A DNA stretch of 64,000 nt from Thiogranum longum (GCF_004339085.1 NZ_SMFX01000001.1:819227-883226), one strand, 5' to 3'; numbered from the stretch's first letter, positions 10,429 to 22,348 are shown. Made by a program: numbers and translations. Notes: generated by a model not told the origin, from the letters alone.

Positions 10429-10458
10429 ACGGGAAGGGGAGTGACCTCCCCTTCCCGT
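10429..10458. terminator. Bidirectional terminator between the hemerythrin gene and nirS
   Basis: A 13-base perfect stem (ACGGGAAGGGGAG with CTCCCCTTCCCGT) closed by a TGAC loop. Seven A residues flank it on the left, which read as a U-tract for minus-strand nirS, and TCTGTTT flanks it on the right for the plus-strand gene. It sits between the two convergent stop codons. Confidence 0.88.
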
Positions 10459-10478
10459 CTGTTTCAGCGCAAGCCGGA

Positions 10479-12281
<1,803 letters not shown>

Positions 12282-12314
12282 TTGACCGGTGAAACAGCAT
12301 CGGCTGCACAAGCA

Positions 12315-13913
12315 TCATTTCTCCATGCCTCTGATGCGTTCCAGTGCCGCTTTACTTTTCTCCCTTCTGATACGTTTTTCCGACAGTGGCGGGCACTTGT
12401 GATCGTCCCAATACGTTACCTGGCAATCCAGGCAGTAGTGGCACTCATTGGGGTTGATCTCGCCGGTTGGCCGTATCGCCTGGACTTCACATTGCCGGGC
12501 ACAGATCTGGCAGGGTCGGCCACACTCCTTGCGACGTCGCAGCCAGTCAAAGATGCGAAGGGGTGCCGGGATGGCCAGTGCCGCGCCAAGCGGGCAAAGG
12601 TATTTGCAGTAAAACTTGCGGTTGAAAGCCGCTATAACAAGCAGGGCAAGGGCATAGCCCAGTACCACACCATCCCGGTTGAAGTGCAACACAATCGCGG
12701 TCTTGAAAGGTTCCACTTCGGCGGCCATGGCGGCGTAGCCGATGGATTGCAGGGACAGGCCAAACAGTGCCACAAAAATAATATATTTCAGTGCGGTAAG
12801 GCGTTCATGTACAACTGGCGGAAAGTGATACTCAGGAATTTTCAGCCACCGGGCTATCTTGCTGATCAATTCCTGCAGGGCGCCAAACGGGCACAGCCAG
12901 CCGCAATACACACCGCGTCCCCACAGCAGTAGTGTCAGTGCCACGAAACCCCACAGAATAAATATCAGGGGATCGACCAGGAAGGCTTCCCAGCTGAACT
13001 GATGCAGAATGGCATTGATAAAAGTCAACACGTGAATAATTGAAAGCTGTGCCAGACTGTACCAGCCGATGAAAAACAGGGTGAAAACCAGGTACCCGGT
13101 ACGGATGTACTTCAGCAGTGCTGGTCGCCGGGTCAGCCAGTCCTGGAACAACAGTATAAAAACCAGCACGCCAAGTGCGACACACAGTACCGTGATCTGC
13201 CACAGGCGTACACGCCATACGGAGACCCAGAAAGGCTCATGGGTCGCACCCATCCACCAGGCCGGGGCCGGGTGGTTTTCTGTTGCCTCGGCAGCAGGCG
13301 CGACCACCGGCGCTGTCGACGCTGAGCCACTGGTCGGCACGGGTATTCCACGTGAACGGGCAACCTTGTTGACCGCTTTCATTACGGTTGCGTTCATGAC
13401 CATGGCCGTAATGGTCGCACCGGTAATTCCGTCTATGGTCACGTAACCCTTTCGCTCCACGCCTCCCAGCTTGACCCGTTTGCGGGCCGATATTCCACGG
13501 TACTGGTCAACGTAGTGTTTCAGCTGCTTCTCGGAGATGCCGGCGGCCAGGATGGGTTCGGAGTGCTTGATGATCTGAAGGCCGGTAATCCGGCCATCGA
13601 GTCCGAGGCCGACCAGCAGGGTGATCGGTTTTCCGGAATAGGCAGGGATGGCTGCAATGTCTGTGGTGCGCAGTACGTAGCCCAGCAGGCGGTCACCCTT
13701 GTAGACCGGTGCCGCGAGTGGATCACCCTGGAACTCACCGACCTGGTCTGCCTGCGGGAAAAAGGTTCGGGCCAGGTCGTCTACAGGGTCAGCGAAAGCG
13801 GTACTGATCGTAGCCGCCAGCAGCAGCAAGCAGCCAGCCAGCCAGGCTGGAACAGCGACGAACTGCCGGTAAAACAGCTGTGCTCGATGATGTATTACTG
13901 GTGAATTCAGCAT
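12315..13913 (-). CDS. nirI: NosR/NirI-family membrane flavoprotein with 4Fe-4S clusters
   Basis: A 532-residue inner-membrane protein. After a signal-like helix there is a periplasmic FMN-binding domain (DGITGATITAMVMN near residues 165-180, with the S/T-GAT flavinylation type motif). Several membrane helices follow, with the CGWLCPFGALQE and CKYLCPLGAAL motifs of the NapH/NosR family. A C-terminal ferredoxin-like part has CGRPCQICARQCEVQAI and CHYCLDCQVTYWD. NosR supports N2O reductase and NirI supports NirS. Adjacency to nirS and absence of nosZ favour NirI. It is shorter than full NosR (about 700 residues). Confidence 0.82.
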   Translation of the reverse strand: MLNSPVIHHRAQLFYRQFVAVPAWLAGCLLLLAATISTAFADPVDDLARTFFPQADQVGEFQGDPLAAPVYKGDRLLGYVLRTTDIAAIPAYSGKPITLLVGLGLDGRITGLQIIKHSEPILAAGISEKQLKHYVDQYRGISARKRVKLGGVERKGYVTIDGITGATITAMVMNATVMKAVNKVARSRGIPVPTSGSASTAPVVAPAAEATENHPAPAWWMGATHEPFWVSVWRVRLWQITVLCVALGVLVFILLFQDWLTRRPALLKYIRTGYLVFTLFFIGWYSLAQLSIIHVLTFINAILHQFSWEAFLVDPLIFILWGFVALTLLLWGRGVYCGWLCPFGALQELISKIARWLKIPEYHFPPVVHERLTALKYIIFVALFGLSLQSIGYAAMAAEVEPFKTAIVLHFNRDGVVLGYALALLVIAAFNRKFYCKYLCPLGAALAIPAPLRIFDWLRRRKECGRPCQICARQCEVQAIRPTGEINPNECHYCLDCQVTYWDDHKCPPLSEKRIRREKSKAALERIRGMEK

Positions 13914-14006
13914 GAGTTATGAAAAAACCATCCGTAGCACACTCCCTTGACTGGTGTGTGTCAATCATTAATGGCTATCTTAAGCGCCGGCCGGCCACTC
14001 CTGTCA

Positions 14007-14020
14007 TTGATTTAGGTCAA
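14007..14020 (-). promoter_or_regulatory. FNR/Dnr-type box upstream of the nirI-like gene
   Basis: TTGATTTAGGTCAA matches TTGAT-N4-ATCAA with one substitution, about 100 bases upstream of the nirI-like start. The gap 13914-14147 otherwise shows no convincing gene. The plus-strand housekeeping gene starting at 14148 could also be affected, but that seems less likely. Confidence 0.65.
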
Positions 14021-14147
14021 GCTGACTCCGGCACCCGGGTAACCGGCGCTGATTACCGCAAGTATGAATTTGGCCTTATAATGGCAGGCCTGCTGGAAGT
14101 AACCGGTCACATAAAGGAAGCGGGCAACAGAGCTTGCCGACCCTCGT

Positions 14148-14921
14148 ATGAATAATATCTTTGTTTTCGATATCGAGACCATTCCGGACATCGAGAGTGG
14201 CCGCAAGCTGTATGACTTGCCCGATCTTGATGATGCCGATGTCGCCAAGGCCATGTTTCACCTGCGCCAGCAAGCCACCGGCAGTGAATTTCTGCCCTTG
14301 CACCTGCACCGGATCTGCGCCATTTCCGTCGTGCTGCGCCACAAGGACAAGCTCAAGGTCTGGTCACTGGGTGAGCCGGATGCCGGTGAGGCGGAACTGG
14401 TACAGCGGTTTTTTGATGGTGTAGAGAAGTTTACGCCCACCCTGGTGTCCTGGAACGGCGGTGGATTTGACCTGCCCGTGTTGCACTATCGTTCCTTATT
14501 ACACGGCGTGCAGGCGCCGCGCTACTGGGATACCGGTGAAGATGACCGGGATTTCAAGTGGAATAACTACCTCAGTCGCTACCACGCGCGTCATACTGAC
14601 CTGATGGATGTATTGGCCGGCTACCAGATGCGGGCCAGTGCCAAACTCGACGAGGTGGCGACCATGCTGGGTTTTCCCGGCAAGATGGGGATGAGCGGTG
14701 CGAAAGTATGGGACGCCTTTCACGCCGGCGAGGTCGAGGGAATCCGCAACTATTGCGAAACCGATGTGCTGAACACCTGGCTGGTTTACCTGCGTTTTCA
14801 ATTGATCCGCGGCCACCTGACGCACAAGGCCTACGAGCAGGAGCTGGAATTGCTGCGGGAAACACTGGTGCAGGAAGACAAGCCGCACTTTACTGAATTT
14901 CTGCAACACTGGCAGCCATGA
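14148..14921 (+). CDS. PolB-like 3'-5' exonuclease domain protein
   Basis: A 257-residue DEDD-type nuclease. The first motif is VFDIETIPD (ExoI with D and E), the second LVSWNGGGFDLPVLHYR (ExoII), and the third NYCETDVLNTWLVYLR (ExoIII, with the YxxxD-type aspartate). The fold belongs to the family annotated as predicted 3'-5' exonuclease related to the PolB exonuclease domain. No polymerase domain is attached. Its stop codon overlaps the rlmD start (ATGA), so it leads an operon with rlmD. The substrate is unknown. Confidence 0.85.
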   Translation: MNNIFVFDIETIPDIESGRKLYDLPDLDDADVAKAMFHLRQQATGSEFLPLHLHRICAISVVLRHKDKLKVWSLGEPDAGEAELVQRFFDGVEKFTPTLVSWNGGGFDLPVLHYRSLLHGVQAPRYWDTGEDDRDFKWNNYLSRYHARHTDLMDVLAGYQMRASAKLDEVATMLGFPGKMGMSGAKVWDAFHAGEVEGIRNYCETDVLNTWLVYLRFQLIRGHLTHKAYEQELELLRETLVQEDKPHFTEFLQHWQP

Positions 14922-16255
14922 GTAAACGTCGCAGAAAACCCAAACTGCCCAACTACCCGGTGCGGGTCACGGTCGAATCCATGACCCACGACGGGCGCGG
15001 CGTAGCGCACGTCGAGGGCAAGGCGGTCTTTATTGATGGCGCTCTGCCAGGTGAGGAACTGAGTTTTCTGTACACGGCCAAATCACGCAAACACGATGAA
15101 GGCAAGCTGTGCGAACTGTTCCAGGCTTCGGATCAGCGTGTCGAGCCAAAGTGTGCGCATTTTGAAATCTGCGGCGGTTGCAGCCTTCAGCACCAGGCAC
15201 CCGCCAGCCAGATACTGACCAAGCAGCAGACCCTGCTGGATAACCTGGAGCGTATCGGTAAAGTCACGCCCGAGCGGGTGCTCGAAGCACTGACCGGGCC
15301 AGCCTGGGGTTATCGTAACAAGGCGCGGCTGGGTGTGAAATTCGTGCGCAAGAAGGGTCGGGTGCTGGTCGGCTTCCGGGAAAAGCGTAAACCGTATCTT
15401 GCCGATATCCGGCGCTGTGAAGTCCTGCACCCTTCGGTCGGTGAACGTCTCGACGAGCTGGCCGGGATGATCCAGGGCCTGCAGGCGCGTGAACGTATTG
15501 CGCAGATCGAAGTAGCGGTCGGGGAGCAGGCCACGGTACTGGTATTTCGCAACCTCGACCCCCTGTCAGACAGTGATACACAGCGTCTGAAAGACTATGC
15601 AGAACAAAGCGGTCTGCATGTCTGGTTGCAGCCGGGCGGGCCGGACACGGTTGCGCCATTGTGGCCGGAGGATTCACAACTGTCCTATCACTTGCAGGAC
15701 CATGATATCGAGATGCAGTTCCAGCCAACGGATTTCACCCAGGTCAATGCTGACATCAACCGCGCCATGATTCGCCAGGCGCTGGAACTACTGGAACCGG
15801 ACAGTGACAGCAAGGTGCTGGACCTGTTCTGCGGGCTGGGTAATTTTACCTTGCCACTGGCGCGAAACGCTGCACAGGTTGCCGGTGTGGAAGGTGATGT
15901 CAGGCTGGTGAAAAGCGCACGGGAAAATGCCGCGCGAAACGACATCGATAACGTCGAATACCATGCTGTCGATCTCACACAGGATCCGGCCGGCCAGGGC
16001 TGGATGCAACAACAATACGACCGTATCCTGCTCGATCCGCCACGCAGCGGCGCACAGGAAATGATGCCACATATCGCGGCATTGGGTGCCGAACGTATTG
16101 TCTATGTATCCTGTCATCCCGGCTCACTGGCACGTGACGCCGGTCTGCTGGTCAACGAACACGGTTACCGGCTGGTTGCAGCCGGTGTTATGGACATGTT
16201 TCCGCATACGGCGCACGTGGAGTCCATGGCCATGTTCGAGAAGAGCCATGGCTGA
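14918..16255 (+). CDS. rlmD: RlmD, 23S rRNA m5U1939 methyltransferase
   Basis: A 445-residue RNA m5U methyltransferase. It has an N-terminal TRAM domain (VTVESMTHDGRGVAHVEGKAVFI), a 4Fe-4S cluster site CAHFEICGGCSLQH with a further upstream-type cysteine arrangement, the SAM motif VLDLFCGLGNFTLPLA, and the catalytic DPPRSGA and VSCHPGSLARD motifs. The enzyme methylates U1939 of 23S rRNA. RlmCD or TrmA paralogues are the alternatives; the CGGCSLQH cluster and the length favour RlmD. Confidence 0.94.
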   Translation: MSKRRRKPKLPNYPVRVTVESMTHDGRGVAHVEGKAVFIDGALPGEELSFLYTAKSRKHDEGKLCELFQASDQRVEPKCAHFEICGGCSLQHQAPASQILTKQQTLLDNLERIGKVTPERVLEALTGPAWGYRNKARLGVKFVRKKGRVLVGFREKRKPYLADIRRCEVLHPSVGERLDELAGMIQGLQARERIAQIEVAVGEQATVLVFRNLDPLSDSDTQRLKDYAEQSGLHVWLQPGGPDTVAPLWPEDSQLSYHLQDHDIEMQFQPTDFTQVNADINRAMIRQALELLEPDSDSKVLDLFCGLGNFTLPLARNAAQVAGVEGDVRLVKSARENAARNDIDNVEYHAVDLTQDPAGQGWMQQQYDRILLDPPRSGAQEMMPHIAALGAERIVYVSCHPGSLARDAGLLVNEHGYRLVAAGVMDMFPHTAHVESMAMFEKSHG

Positions 16256-18044
16256 AGCGGGTAATACAGAAACCACAGACGAGCATTACACCTGGGAGCG
16301 TGTGATGCGTATTGTCCGTGAACACCGGCGTGAGCTGGTGTGGGCGAATGTTATTGCCATGCTGGCCGTGCTGGTCAGTGTGCCATTGCCCCTGATGATG
16401 CCGTTACTGGTTGACGAAGTATTGCTCAAGGAGCCTGCAACGCTGGTCAGCACAATGAACCGGCTGTTCCCGGAAGGCTGGCACGGGCCGGTGCTATATA
16501 TCACCGCAATATTACTTGCCACCATCGCGATGCGTTTCGCCAGCGTGATATTTACCGTGTGGCAATTACGCGAGTTCAGTTTTATTTCCAAAGATGTTGT
16601 GTTCCGTATACGGCGTGATCTGTTGTTACGCTTGCAGCGAATTTCACTGGCCGAGTACGAGGCTATGGGGAGCGGCGAGGTGACGTCACATTTCGTGACT
16701 GACCTGAATGCCATCGATACCTTCATCGGCATGTCGGTGAGCAAGTTCCTGATCGCGGTGCTGTCACTGATTGGCGCCGCCGGGGTGTTGTTGTGGATGC
16801 ACTGGAAGCTGGCGTTACTGATCCTGTTCCTGAACCCGGTTGTCGTGTACTTCACTGTATCACTGGGCAAGCAGGTCAAACAGCTCAAACGTCGTGAGAA
16901 CCAGGCCTTCGAAGTTTTCCAGGGCGCGCTGACGGAAACGCTGGATGCCATTCAACAGATACGTGCTTCCAACCGCGAAGGTTACTACCTGAAACGCGTC
17001 ATCGAGCGTGCACGGCAGATCAAGCATGATTCAGCCGCCTTCTCGTGGAAAAGCGATGCCGCCAGCCGCCTGTCATTTTTTGTTTTTCTGGTCGGCTTCG
17101 ACCTGTTTCGCGCAGTCAGTATGCTGATGGTGCTTTATTCAGGACTCAGCATAGGCGAGATGATGGCGGTATTCGCCTATCTGTGGTTTATGATGGGACC
17201 GGTCCAGGAAGTATTGAATATCCAGTATGCCTTCTACAGTGCGCGCGCCGCACTGGAGCGCATCAACAGCCTGCTCGATTTGCGCGAGGAGCCCCGCTAT
17301 CCCACAGAGCGGAATCCGTTCAAGGGCAGACGTGGCGTCTCGGTTCAGGCGGACAATATTCATTTCTCCTACCGTCCCGATGAACCGGTGCTGAACGGTG
17401 TCAGTCTGAATATCGAGGCCGGTCAGCGTGTCGCGCTGGTGGGCGCCAGTGGCGGTGGCAAGTCGACACTGGTGCAGGTGTTACTGGGCCTGTATCAGCC
17501 ACAACAGGGTCAGATCTGTTTTGATGGTGTGCCTGTCCGGAAAATCGGACTCGAAGTAGTACGCGAGCATGTGGCTACGGTGTTGCAGCACCCGGTACTG
17601 TTCAATGACACAGTGCGTAACAACCTGACACTGGGGCGCGACTACCCGGATGAGTCGTTATGGGAAGCATTGCGAGCGGCACAAATGGAGGATGTGGTGC
17701 GCGATATGCCACAACAGCTCGATTCACAACTGGGTCGGCAGGGTGTGCGCCTGTCCGGTGGTCAGCGTCAACGTCTGGCGATTGCCCGCCTGCTGCTCAA
17801 TGACCCGCAGGTGGTTATTTTCGATGAAGCCACCTCGGCACTGGATACCGAAACCGAAGCGCGTCTGCACGAGGCGTTGAAGCCGTTCCTGGAAGGTCGA
17901 ACCGTGTTGATTATTGCGCATCGCCTGAGCGCGGTGAAACAGGCAGACCATGTTTACGTATTCGAAAATGGTCAGATCGCCGAGCAGGGTACGCACGGGG
18001 AGTTACTCAGGTCGGACGGTCTGTACAGTCGTTTATACGGTTGA
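16248..18044 (+). CDS. ABC exporter, fused permease and ATPase (MsbA type)
   Basis: A 598-residue half-transporter. Residues 1-330 form a six-helix type I exporter domain; residues 370-598 form the ATPase with Walker A GASGGGKST, Q-loop VLQHPVLF, signature LSGGQRQRLAIARLLL, Walker B VVIFDEATSALD and the H-loop IIAHRLSAV. It should function as a dimer. The ATG at 16248 overlaps the end of rlmD by eight bases; a longer in-frame reading from 16086 lies wholly inside rlmD. The substrate cannot be told from sequence; lipid, peptide and drug exporters share this layout. Confidence 0.88.
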   Translation: MAEAGNTETTDEHYTWERVMRIVREHRRELVWANVIAMLAVLVSVPLPLMMPLLVDEVLLKEPATLVSTMNRLFPEGWHGPVLYITAILLATIAMRFASVIFTVWQLREFSFISKDVVFRIRRDLLLRLQRISLAEYEAMGSGEVTSHFVTDLNAIDTFIGMSVSKFLIAVLSLIGAAGVLLWMHWKLALLILFLNPVVVYFTVSLGKQVKQLKRRENQAFEVFQGALTETLDAIQQIRASNREGYYLKRVIERARQIKHDSAAFSWKSDAASRLSFFVFLVGFDLFRAVSMLMVLYSGLSIGEMMAVFAYLWFMMGPVQEVLNIQYAFYSARAALERINSLLDLREEPRYPTERNPFKGRRGVSVQADNIHFSYRPDEPVLNGVSLNIEAGQRVALVGASGGGKSTLVQVLLGLYQPQQGQICFDGVPVRKIGLEVVREHVATVLQHPVLFNDTVRNNLTLGRDYPDESLWEALRAAQMEDVVRDMPQQLDSQLGRQGVRLSGGQRQRLAIARLLLNDPQVVIFDEATSALDTETEARLHEALKPFLEGRTVLIIAHRLSAVKQADHVYVFENGQIAEQGTHGELLRSDGLYSRLYG

Positions 18045-18061
18045 TGGGTGGTGTATCGACT

Positions 18062-19414
18062 TCAGCCCAGGGTAAAGTAAAACGTTGACCCCTCTCCCAT
18101 CGTGCTTTCAGCCCAGACGCGCCCCTGGTGACGCTGGATGATGCGCTGGACAGTGGCAAGCCCTATGCCGGTGCCTTCATATTCCTTGCCGTGCAAGCGC
18201 TGGAAAGCCATGAACAGCTTGTCAGAGTAGTCGGTGTTGAAGCCGCAACCGTTATCCCGGACAAAGAAAACCTGTTCGCCCTTCTGTTCCATGGCGCCAA
18301 ATTCAATACTGGTAGTGCCGGTGTTTCTGCTGCTGTACTTCCAGGCATTACCCAGCAGGTTTTCCAGCGCGATGTGTAGCAGATCAATATCACCTTCGGT
18401 GTGCAGGTTATCACTGATCCGCCATTCAACCGTGCGGGAAGGGTCCTGATTGTGCAGTTCCCCGGCAATCTCCGTCACGGCCTTTGACAGGTCAACATCG
18501 GAGTGACGGATGTCCTTGCGTGTTACACGTGACAGGACCAGCATGGCATCGATCAATTCACCCATATGCCGTGCGGCAGCGGACACGCGTCTCAGGTAAT
18601 CCTTGCCGGTGTCATCCAGCTGATCGCTGTTGTCTTCCAGCAGCGCTTCCGAAAAACCGTTGATGCTGCGTAGCGGTGCACGCAGGTCATGCGAGACTGC
18701 GTAGCTGAAGGATTCCAGTTCCTTGTTGCTCCGTTCCAGCTCCTGTGTGCGAACACTGACCTGTTGTGCAAGATTATGTCGGGCTTGCTGGACTTCGTGA
18801 AACGAGGAGAGCAGGGCTTTCCGGGTCATGTGCTGGAAAAGGATAATCAGCGACAGCAGGTAAAGGACAAGCAGAATGGCAAGTATCTGCAGTATCTGAC
18901 TGGCCTGCCGGCCGCGGTCTATATCCTGGTGGATGGGTTGCTCACCAAGCGCGAGGACTTCCATGGCATTGAGGAATTCGTCGATGGCCGCTTCATGCCG
19001 TAGTTCCAGCTGTTTCAGTTTCTCCAGACTGTCTCTTGCTTCAACCAGGCTGATACGATATTCCCACAGGGCTTTTTCATTATTCAGCCATTTGTCGATG
19101 ACCCGGGAGAGCTGTATGACATGTTCATGCAATACCTGATTGTATTGTGAAGCTTCGAGGTATTGTGCGACGCGTTTTCTCAGTTCAGTGGCAGACTGGG
19201 TGAATGTCGCCATGGCGGCAGGCATTGACGAGGAGCCTTCGGCTTTCTCGATAGCCAGCATGGGCGGACGCATGGCATCGAGGAACTGGATAGCGATTTG
19301 CGCGTGGTTACCCGTTATGATTCGTGCAGGGATATCCAGTAGCAGCAGTGCTGCAATAAAAGCGACACTGCCGGCCAATGCGGCCATGAGCATACGAAAC
19401 GTGTTTTTAGGCAT
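18062..19414 (-). CDS. Membrane sensor histidine kinase
   Basis: A 450-residue kinase. Two helices near residues 8-28 and 174-196 bracket a periplasmic helical sensor of about 145 residues. A short coiled-coil follows, then HisKA with phospho-acceptor H in SYAVSHDLRAPLRSING and HATPase_c with N box LENLLGNAWKYSS, G1 DNGCGFN and G2 GTGIGLATVQRI. The pattern matches phytochrome-type or bacteriophytochrome-like kinases that often pair with a response regulator elsewhere. No regulator gene is adjacent, so it is an orphan here. It converges on the ABC exporter gene with a 17-base gap. Confidence 0.9.
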   Translation of the reverse strand: MPKNTFRMLMAALAGSVAFIAALLLLDIPARIITGNHAQIAIQFLDAMRPPMLAIEKAEGSSSMPAAMATFTQSATELRKRVAQYLEASQYNQVLHEHVIQLSRVIDKWLNNEKALWEYRISLVEARDSLEKLKQLELRHEAAIDEFLNAMEVLALGEQPIHQDIDRGRQASQILQILAILLVLYLLSLIILFQHMTRKALLSSFHEVQQARHNLAQQVSVRTQELERSNKELESFSYAVSHDLRAPLRSINGFSEALLEDNSDQLDDTGKDYLRRVSAAARHMGELIDAMLVLSRVTRKDIRHSDVDLSKAVTEIAGELHNQDPSRTVEWRISDNLHTEGDIDLLHIALENLLGNAWKYSSRNTGTTSIEFGAMEQKGEQVFFVRDNGCGFNTDYSDKLFMAFQRLHGKEYEGTGIGLATVQRIIQRHQGRVWAESTMGEGSTFYFTLG

Positions 19415-19514
19415 TTATTACAACTTCCTGTGCCTGCTACATCCTGTGCGTTAGACCTAGCTTAGCGTAAGGGCCTGGAATTACAAAAAGTGGTTAGTCG
19501 ATCGGAGCCCTTGA

Positions 19515-20081
19515 TTACAGACGATACCAGCGTTTTGACAGGGCGCTGAACACCCGTTGCGGGTACCAGGTCTTTCCCACGCTACCGTTGTAACGCGCCA
19601 GCGCCCGCGTGCGGTCACCTTTTTCCCGGTCGAGATAAAGCCTCAAAATGGTACAACCCATACGCAGGTTGGTATGAATATCGAACAGGTCATCATCGGG
19701 ACGGCCGATTTCGTCCAGCCAGAATGGCATCACCTGCATCAGGCCGCGCGCGCCGGCGTGTGATATCGCGAAGTGGTCGAAGTTACTTTCCACCTCGATC
19801 AGCGCCAGTACCATTTCAGGGGGCAGGTTGGCGCGAGTCGCTTCATAGTGCGCGGTTTTCAGGATCAGCAAGCGTTCTTCAGGGTCGGGGATTTTGCGTG
19901 CCAGCCGCTTCGACATGTCCGTCAGCCAGACCTCGGCGTGGAAACGGTCCTCGAAGCTGTCGGAAGATTGCACGGCGTGAATCAGGAGCTCGCGCATTTC
20001 GTCATCGGGGCGTTCCTGGGTGGCGGCACCGGCAAGACTACAGTACAGGAGGGTGAGCAAAGGCAGCAGAAAAACCGGCAT
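19515..20081 (-). CDS. Lytic transglycosylase, SLT domain
   Basis: A 188-residue exported protein with a signal peptide (MPVFLLPLLTLLYCSLAGAA) and an SLT domain. The catalytic glutamate lies in LALIEVESNFDHFAIS, followed by SHAGARGLMQVMPFW and the ARYNGSVGK block. It cleaves peptidoglycan glycan strands. The ATG at 20081 is chosen because it begins the signal peptide; an in-frame extension to 20249 would run inside proS. It lies 37 bases downstream of proS and is probably cotranscribed with it. Confidence 0.88.
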   Translation of the reverse strand: MPVFLLPLLTLLYCSLAGAATQERPDDEMRELLIHAVQSSDSFEDRFHAEVWLTDMSKRLARKIPDPEERLLILKTAHYEATRANLPPEMVLALIEVESNFDHFAISHAGARGLMQVMPFWLDEIGRPDDDLFDIHTNLRMGCTILRLYLDREKGDRTRALARYNGSVGKTWYPQRVFSALSKRWYRL

Positions 20082-20118
20082 GCGCCGTGATGACGATTTA
20101 ATACGCCGGGATAACGAA

Positions 20119-21840
20119 TTAATCAGATCTTCCCTGGGCCAGCTGTGACGTGAGGAAGTCAATAATCCCGTCACGCGCAATATCCTGGTTGTCGCCACCA
20201 CGGCGCGATTTGTACTCCACCAGCCCCTTGTCCAGATTTTTTTCACCAATTACCACCCGATGCGGTATGCCAATAAGTTCCATATCGGCAAACATGACCC
20301 CGGGCCTTACCTCTCTGTCATCAAAAATGACATCCAGGCCGGCGGCCAGCATTTCCTCGTAGAGCGCGTCGCAGGCTTCGCGTACCCGCTGGGACTTTTT
20401 GCGGTTCATGCCCAGCAGCGCCACCTGGAAGGGCGCCAACGCCGAAGGCCAGCGAATGCCCTGCTCGTCGTGGTTCTGCTCGATGGCAGCGGCGATGACG
20501 CGTGACACGCCAATCCCGTAGCAGCCCATTTGAATGATGATTTCCTTACCATTTTCGTCCAGTACAGTGGCTTTCATGGCACGGCTGTACTTGTCTCCGA
20601 GCTGGAATACATGGCCTACCTCGATGCCGCGGGCGATTTTTGCCACACCCTGGCCGTCCGGGCTGGGGTCACCCTCAACCACATTACGGATGTCGGCGAC
20701 CTGTGGCTCCGGGCAGTCACGGCCCCAGTTGACGCCGGTCAGGTGCTGGCCATCGACATTGGCGCCGCACACGAAATCGGCCAGATGCGCAGCTGCCCGG
20801 TCGGCGATGACGGGGATATCCACTCCGACCGGCCCGAGTGAACCGGCACCGCAACCGGCGGCTGCGCGAATCTGCTCGTCGCTGGCCAGGGTCAGGGGTT
20901 GCGCCACCTGCTCCAGTTTTTCCGCCTTGATTTCATTCAGGGTGTGATCACCGCGCAGGCACAGTGCCACTACGCCGCCGTCGGCACCTTCAACCAATAG
21001 CGTTTTAATGGTTTGTTCCGGATTGACATCCAGTGCCTTGCAGACGTCTTCGATGCTATGTACGCCGGGCGTATCGACAGTTTGCATTGCTTTACCCGGT
21101 GCGGGGCGTTCCCCGGCAGGTGGCAAGGCTTCGGCCAGTTCCAGGTTGGCGGCATAGCCACTTGCACTGGAAAATACGATGGCGTCTTCACCGGAATCCG
21201 CCAGCACATGGAACTCATGCGACAGGGCGCCGCCGATGGAACCGCTGTCAGCACGCACGGCGCGGAAGTCGAGTCCCAGTCGGGTAAAGATGCGGGTATA
21301 GGTGTCGTACATCTGCTGGTAGGTTTCATCCAGCGAGGGCTTGTCGATGTGGAAGGAGTAGGCATCTTTCATAAGAAATTCGCGCGCGCGCATTATGCCG
21401 AAACGCGGACGAATCTCGTCACGAAACTTGGTCTGGATCTGGTAATAGTTGAGCGGTAGCTGCTTGTAGCTGCGCACTTCCCGGCGCACCAGGTCGGTGA
21501 TGATTTCCTCGTGGGTCGGGCCGATGCAGAACTCACGGTTATGGCGGTCGGTGAAACGCAGCAGTTCCGGTCCATACTGTTCCCAGCGGCCGGATTCCTG
21601 CCAGAGTTCTGCCGGTTGCACGGCGGGCATCAGCAGCTCCAGCGCACCGGCGCCATTCATCTCCTCACGTACGATGGCTTCGGCCTTGCGCAGCACGCGC
21701 AGGCCAAGGGGTTGCCAGCTGTACAGGCCGGCAGCGATTTTGCGGATCATGCCGGCGCGCATCATCAGCTGGTGACTGATGATTTCGGCGTCGGCGGGGG
21801 TTTCTTTTACCGTGGAGAGAGGGAAGCGGGAGACTTTCAT
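20119..21840 (-). CDS. proS: Prolyl-tRNA synthetase
   Basis: A 573-residue class II synthetase of the bacterial type. It has motif 1 [22 protein letters not shown], motif 2 [26 protein letters not shown] and motif 3 [17 protein letters not shown], with an inserted YbaK-like editing domain around residues 225-380 and an anticodon-binding domain at the C-terminus. The length matches E. coli ProS. A gap of about 130 bases separates it from the MIF-like gene. Confidence 0.97.
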   Translation of the reverse strand: MKVSRFPLSTVKETPADAEIISHQLMMRAGMIRKIAAGLYSWQPLGLRVLRKAEAIVREEMNGAGALELLMPAVQPAELWQESGRWEQYGPELLRFTDRHNREFCIGPTHEEIITDLVRREVRSYKQLPLNYYQIQTKFRDEIRPRFGIMRAREFLMKDAYSFHIDKPSLDETYQQMYDTYTRIFTRLGLDFRAVRADSGSIGGALSHEFHVLADSGEDAIVFSSASGYAANLELAEALPPAGERPAPGKAMQTVDTPGVHSIEDVCKALDVNPEQTIKTLLVEGADGGVVALCLRGDHTLNEIKAEKLEQVAQPLTLASDEQIRAAAGCGAGSLGPVGVDIPVIADRAAAHLADFVCGANVDGQHLTGVNWGRDCPEPQVADIRNVVEGDPSPDGQGVAKIARGIEVGHVFQLGDKYSRAMKATVLDENGKEIIIQMGCYGIGVSRVIAAAIEQNHDEQGIRWPSALAPFQVALLGMNRKKSQRVREACDALYEEMLAAGLDVIFDDREVRPGVMFADMELIGIPHRVVIGEKNLDKGLVEYKSRRGGDNQDIARDGIIDFLTSQLAQGRSD

Positions 21841-21969
21841 TCGGATTTTATCAATTAGTAGGGGTCAGGGGCGGGATTGTAGCGGTCGGGGTTGGGGGAG
21901 TATAGGTTTTATCCGGGTGGCTTCGAGTCAGGTGGCTTCGAGTTGTGGCCCTGTGCTTGAAACACATCG

Positions 21970-22320
21970 TCATTCCTGGAAGGTCCCTTCATTCCAGCCC
22001 CACATGTGGCGGGCTGCATCGGCGAATTCGATATAGACACGATCGGCGGGGAGGTCCAGGGAGGTATTGAGCAGCTTGCAAAGGCCGCTCGACAGTTCGC
22101 CCGTCCGTGATTCTGGCAGGCCGATACTTTTCAGCTCCAGGTAGGCGAGCGGCTCGTCGCTGCCGCCGAATACCATGTCAGGGTTGTGTTCGAGGCTGAC
22201 CATGACATAGCGCTCGGGTTTGCCCAGTAGTTCGGCGACGCGTGCAGAGGCGTCTTTGATCAGGGTTTTTGCCGTTGTTTCATCAATGGCCTGATTGGTC
22301 TGGATTTTAAGCAGGGGCAT
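21970..22320 (-). CDS. MIF-like tautomerase family protein
   Basis: A 116-residue protein of the macrophage migration inhibitory factor / phenylpyruvate tautomerase superfamily. It starts MPLLKIQTN, so the catalytic proline is the second residue and would be exposed by methionine removal. The SLEHNPDMVFGGSDEPLAYLEL and DRVYIEFADAARHMWGWN blocks match the family. Family members act as trimers. The physiological substrate in bacteria is not established. Confidence 0.88.
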   Translation of the reverse strand: MPLLKIQTNQAIDETTAKTLIKDASARVAELLGKPERYVMVSLEHNPDMVFGGSDEPLAYLELKSIGLPESRTGELSSGLCKLLNTSLDLPADRVYIEFADAARHMWGWNEGTFQE

Positions 22321-22348
22321 GTTCGGTCTCCTCCGTCATGGCCGGGCT

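Noticed and set aside
12282-12932. A 216-codon plus-strand reading frame
   Set aside because: It overlaps the well-supported nirI-like gene on the other strand and has no family features. Such long opposite-strand frames recur across this GC-rich window.
13919-14155. A 78-codon plus-strand reading frame between nirI and the exonuclease gene
   Set aside because: It covers the FNR/Dnr box, has no ribosome site and overlaps the exonuclease start. No domain recognised.
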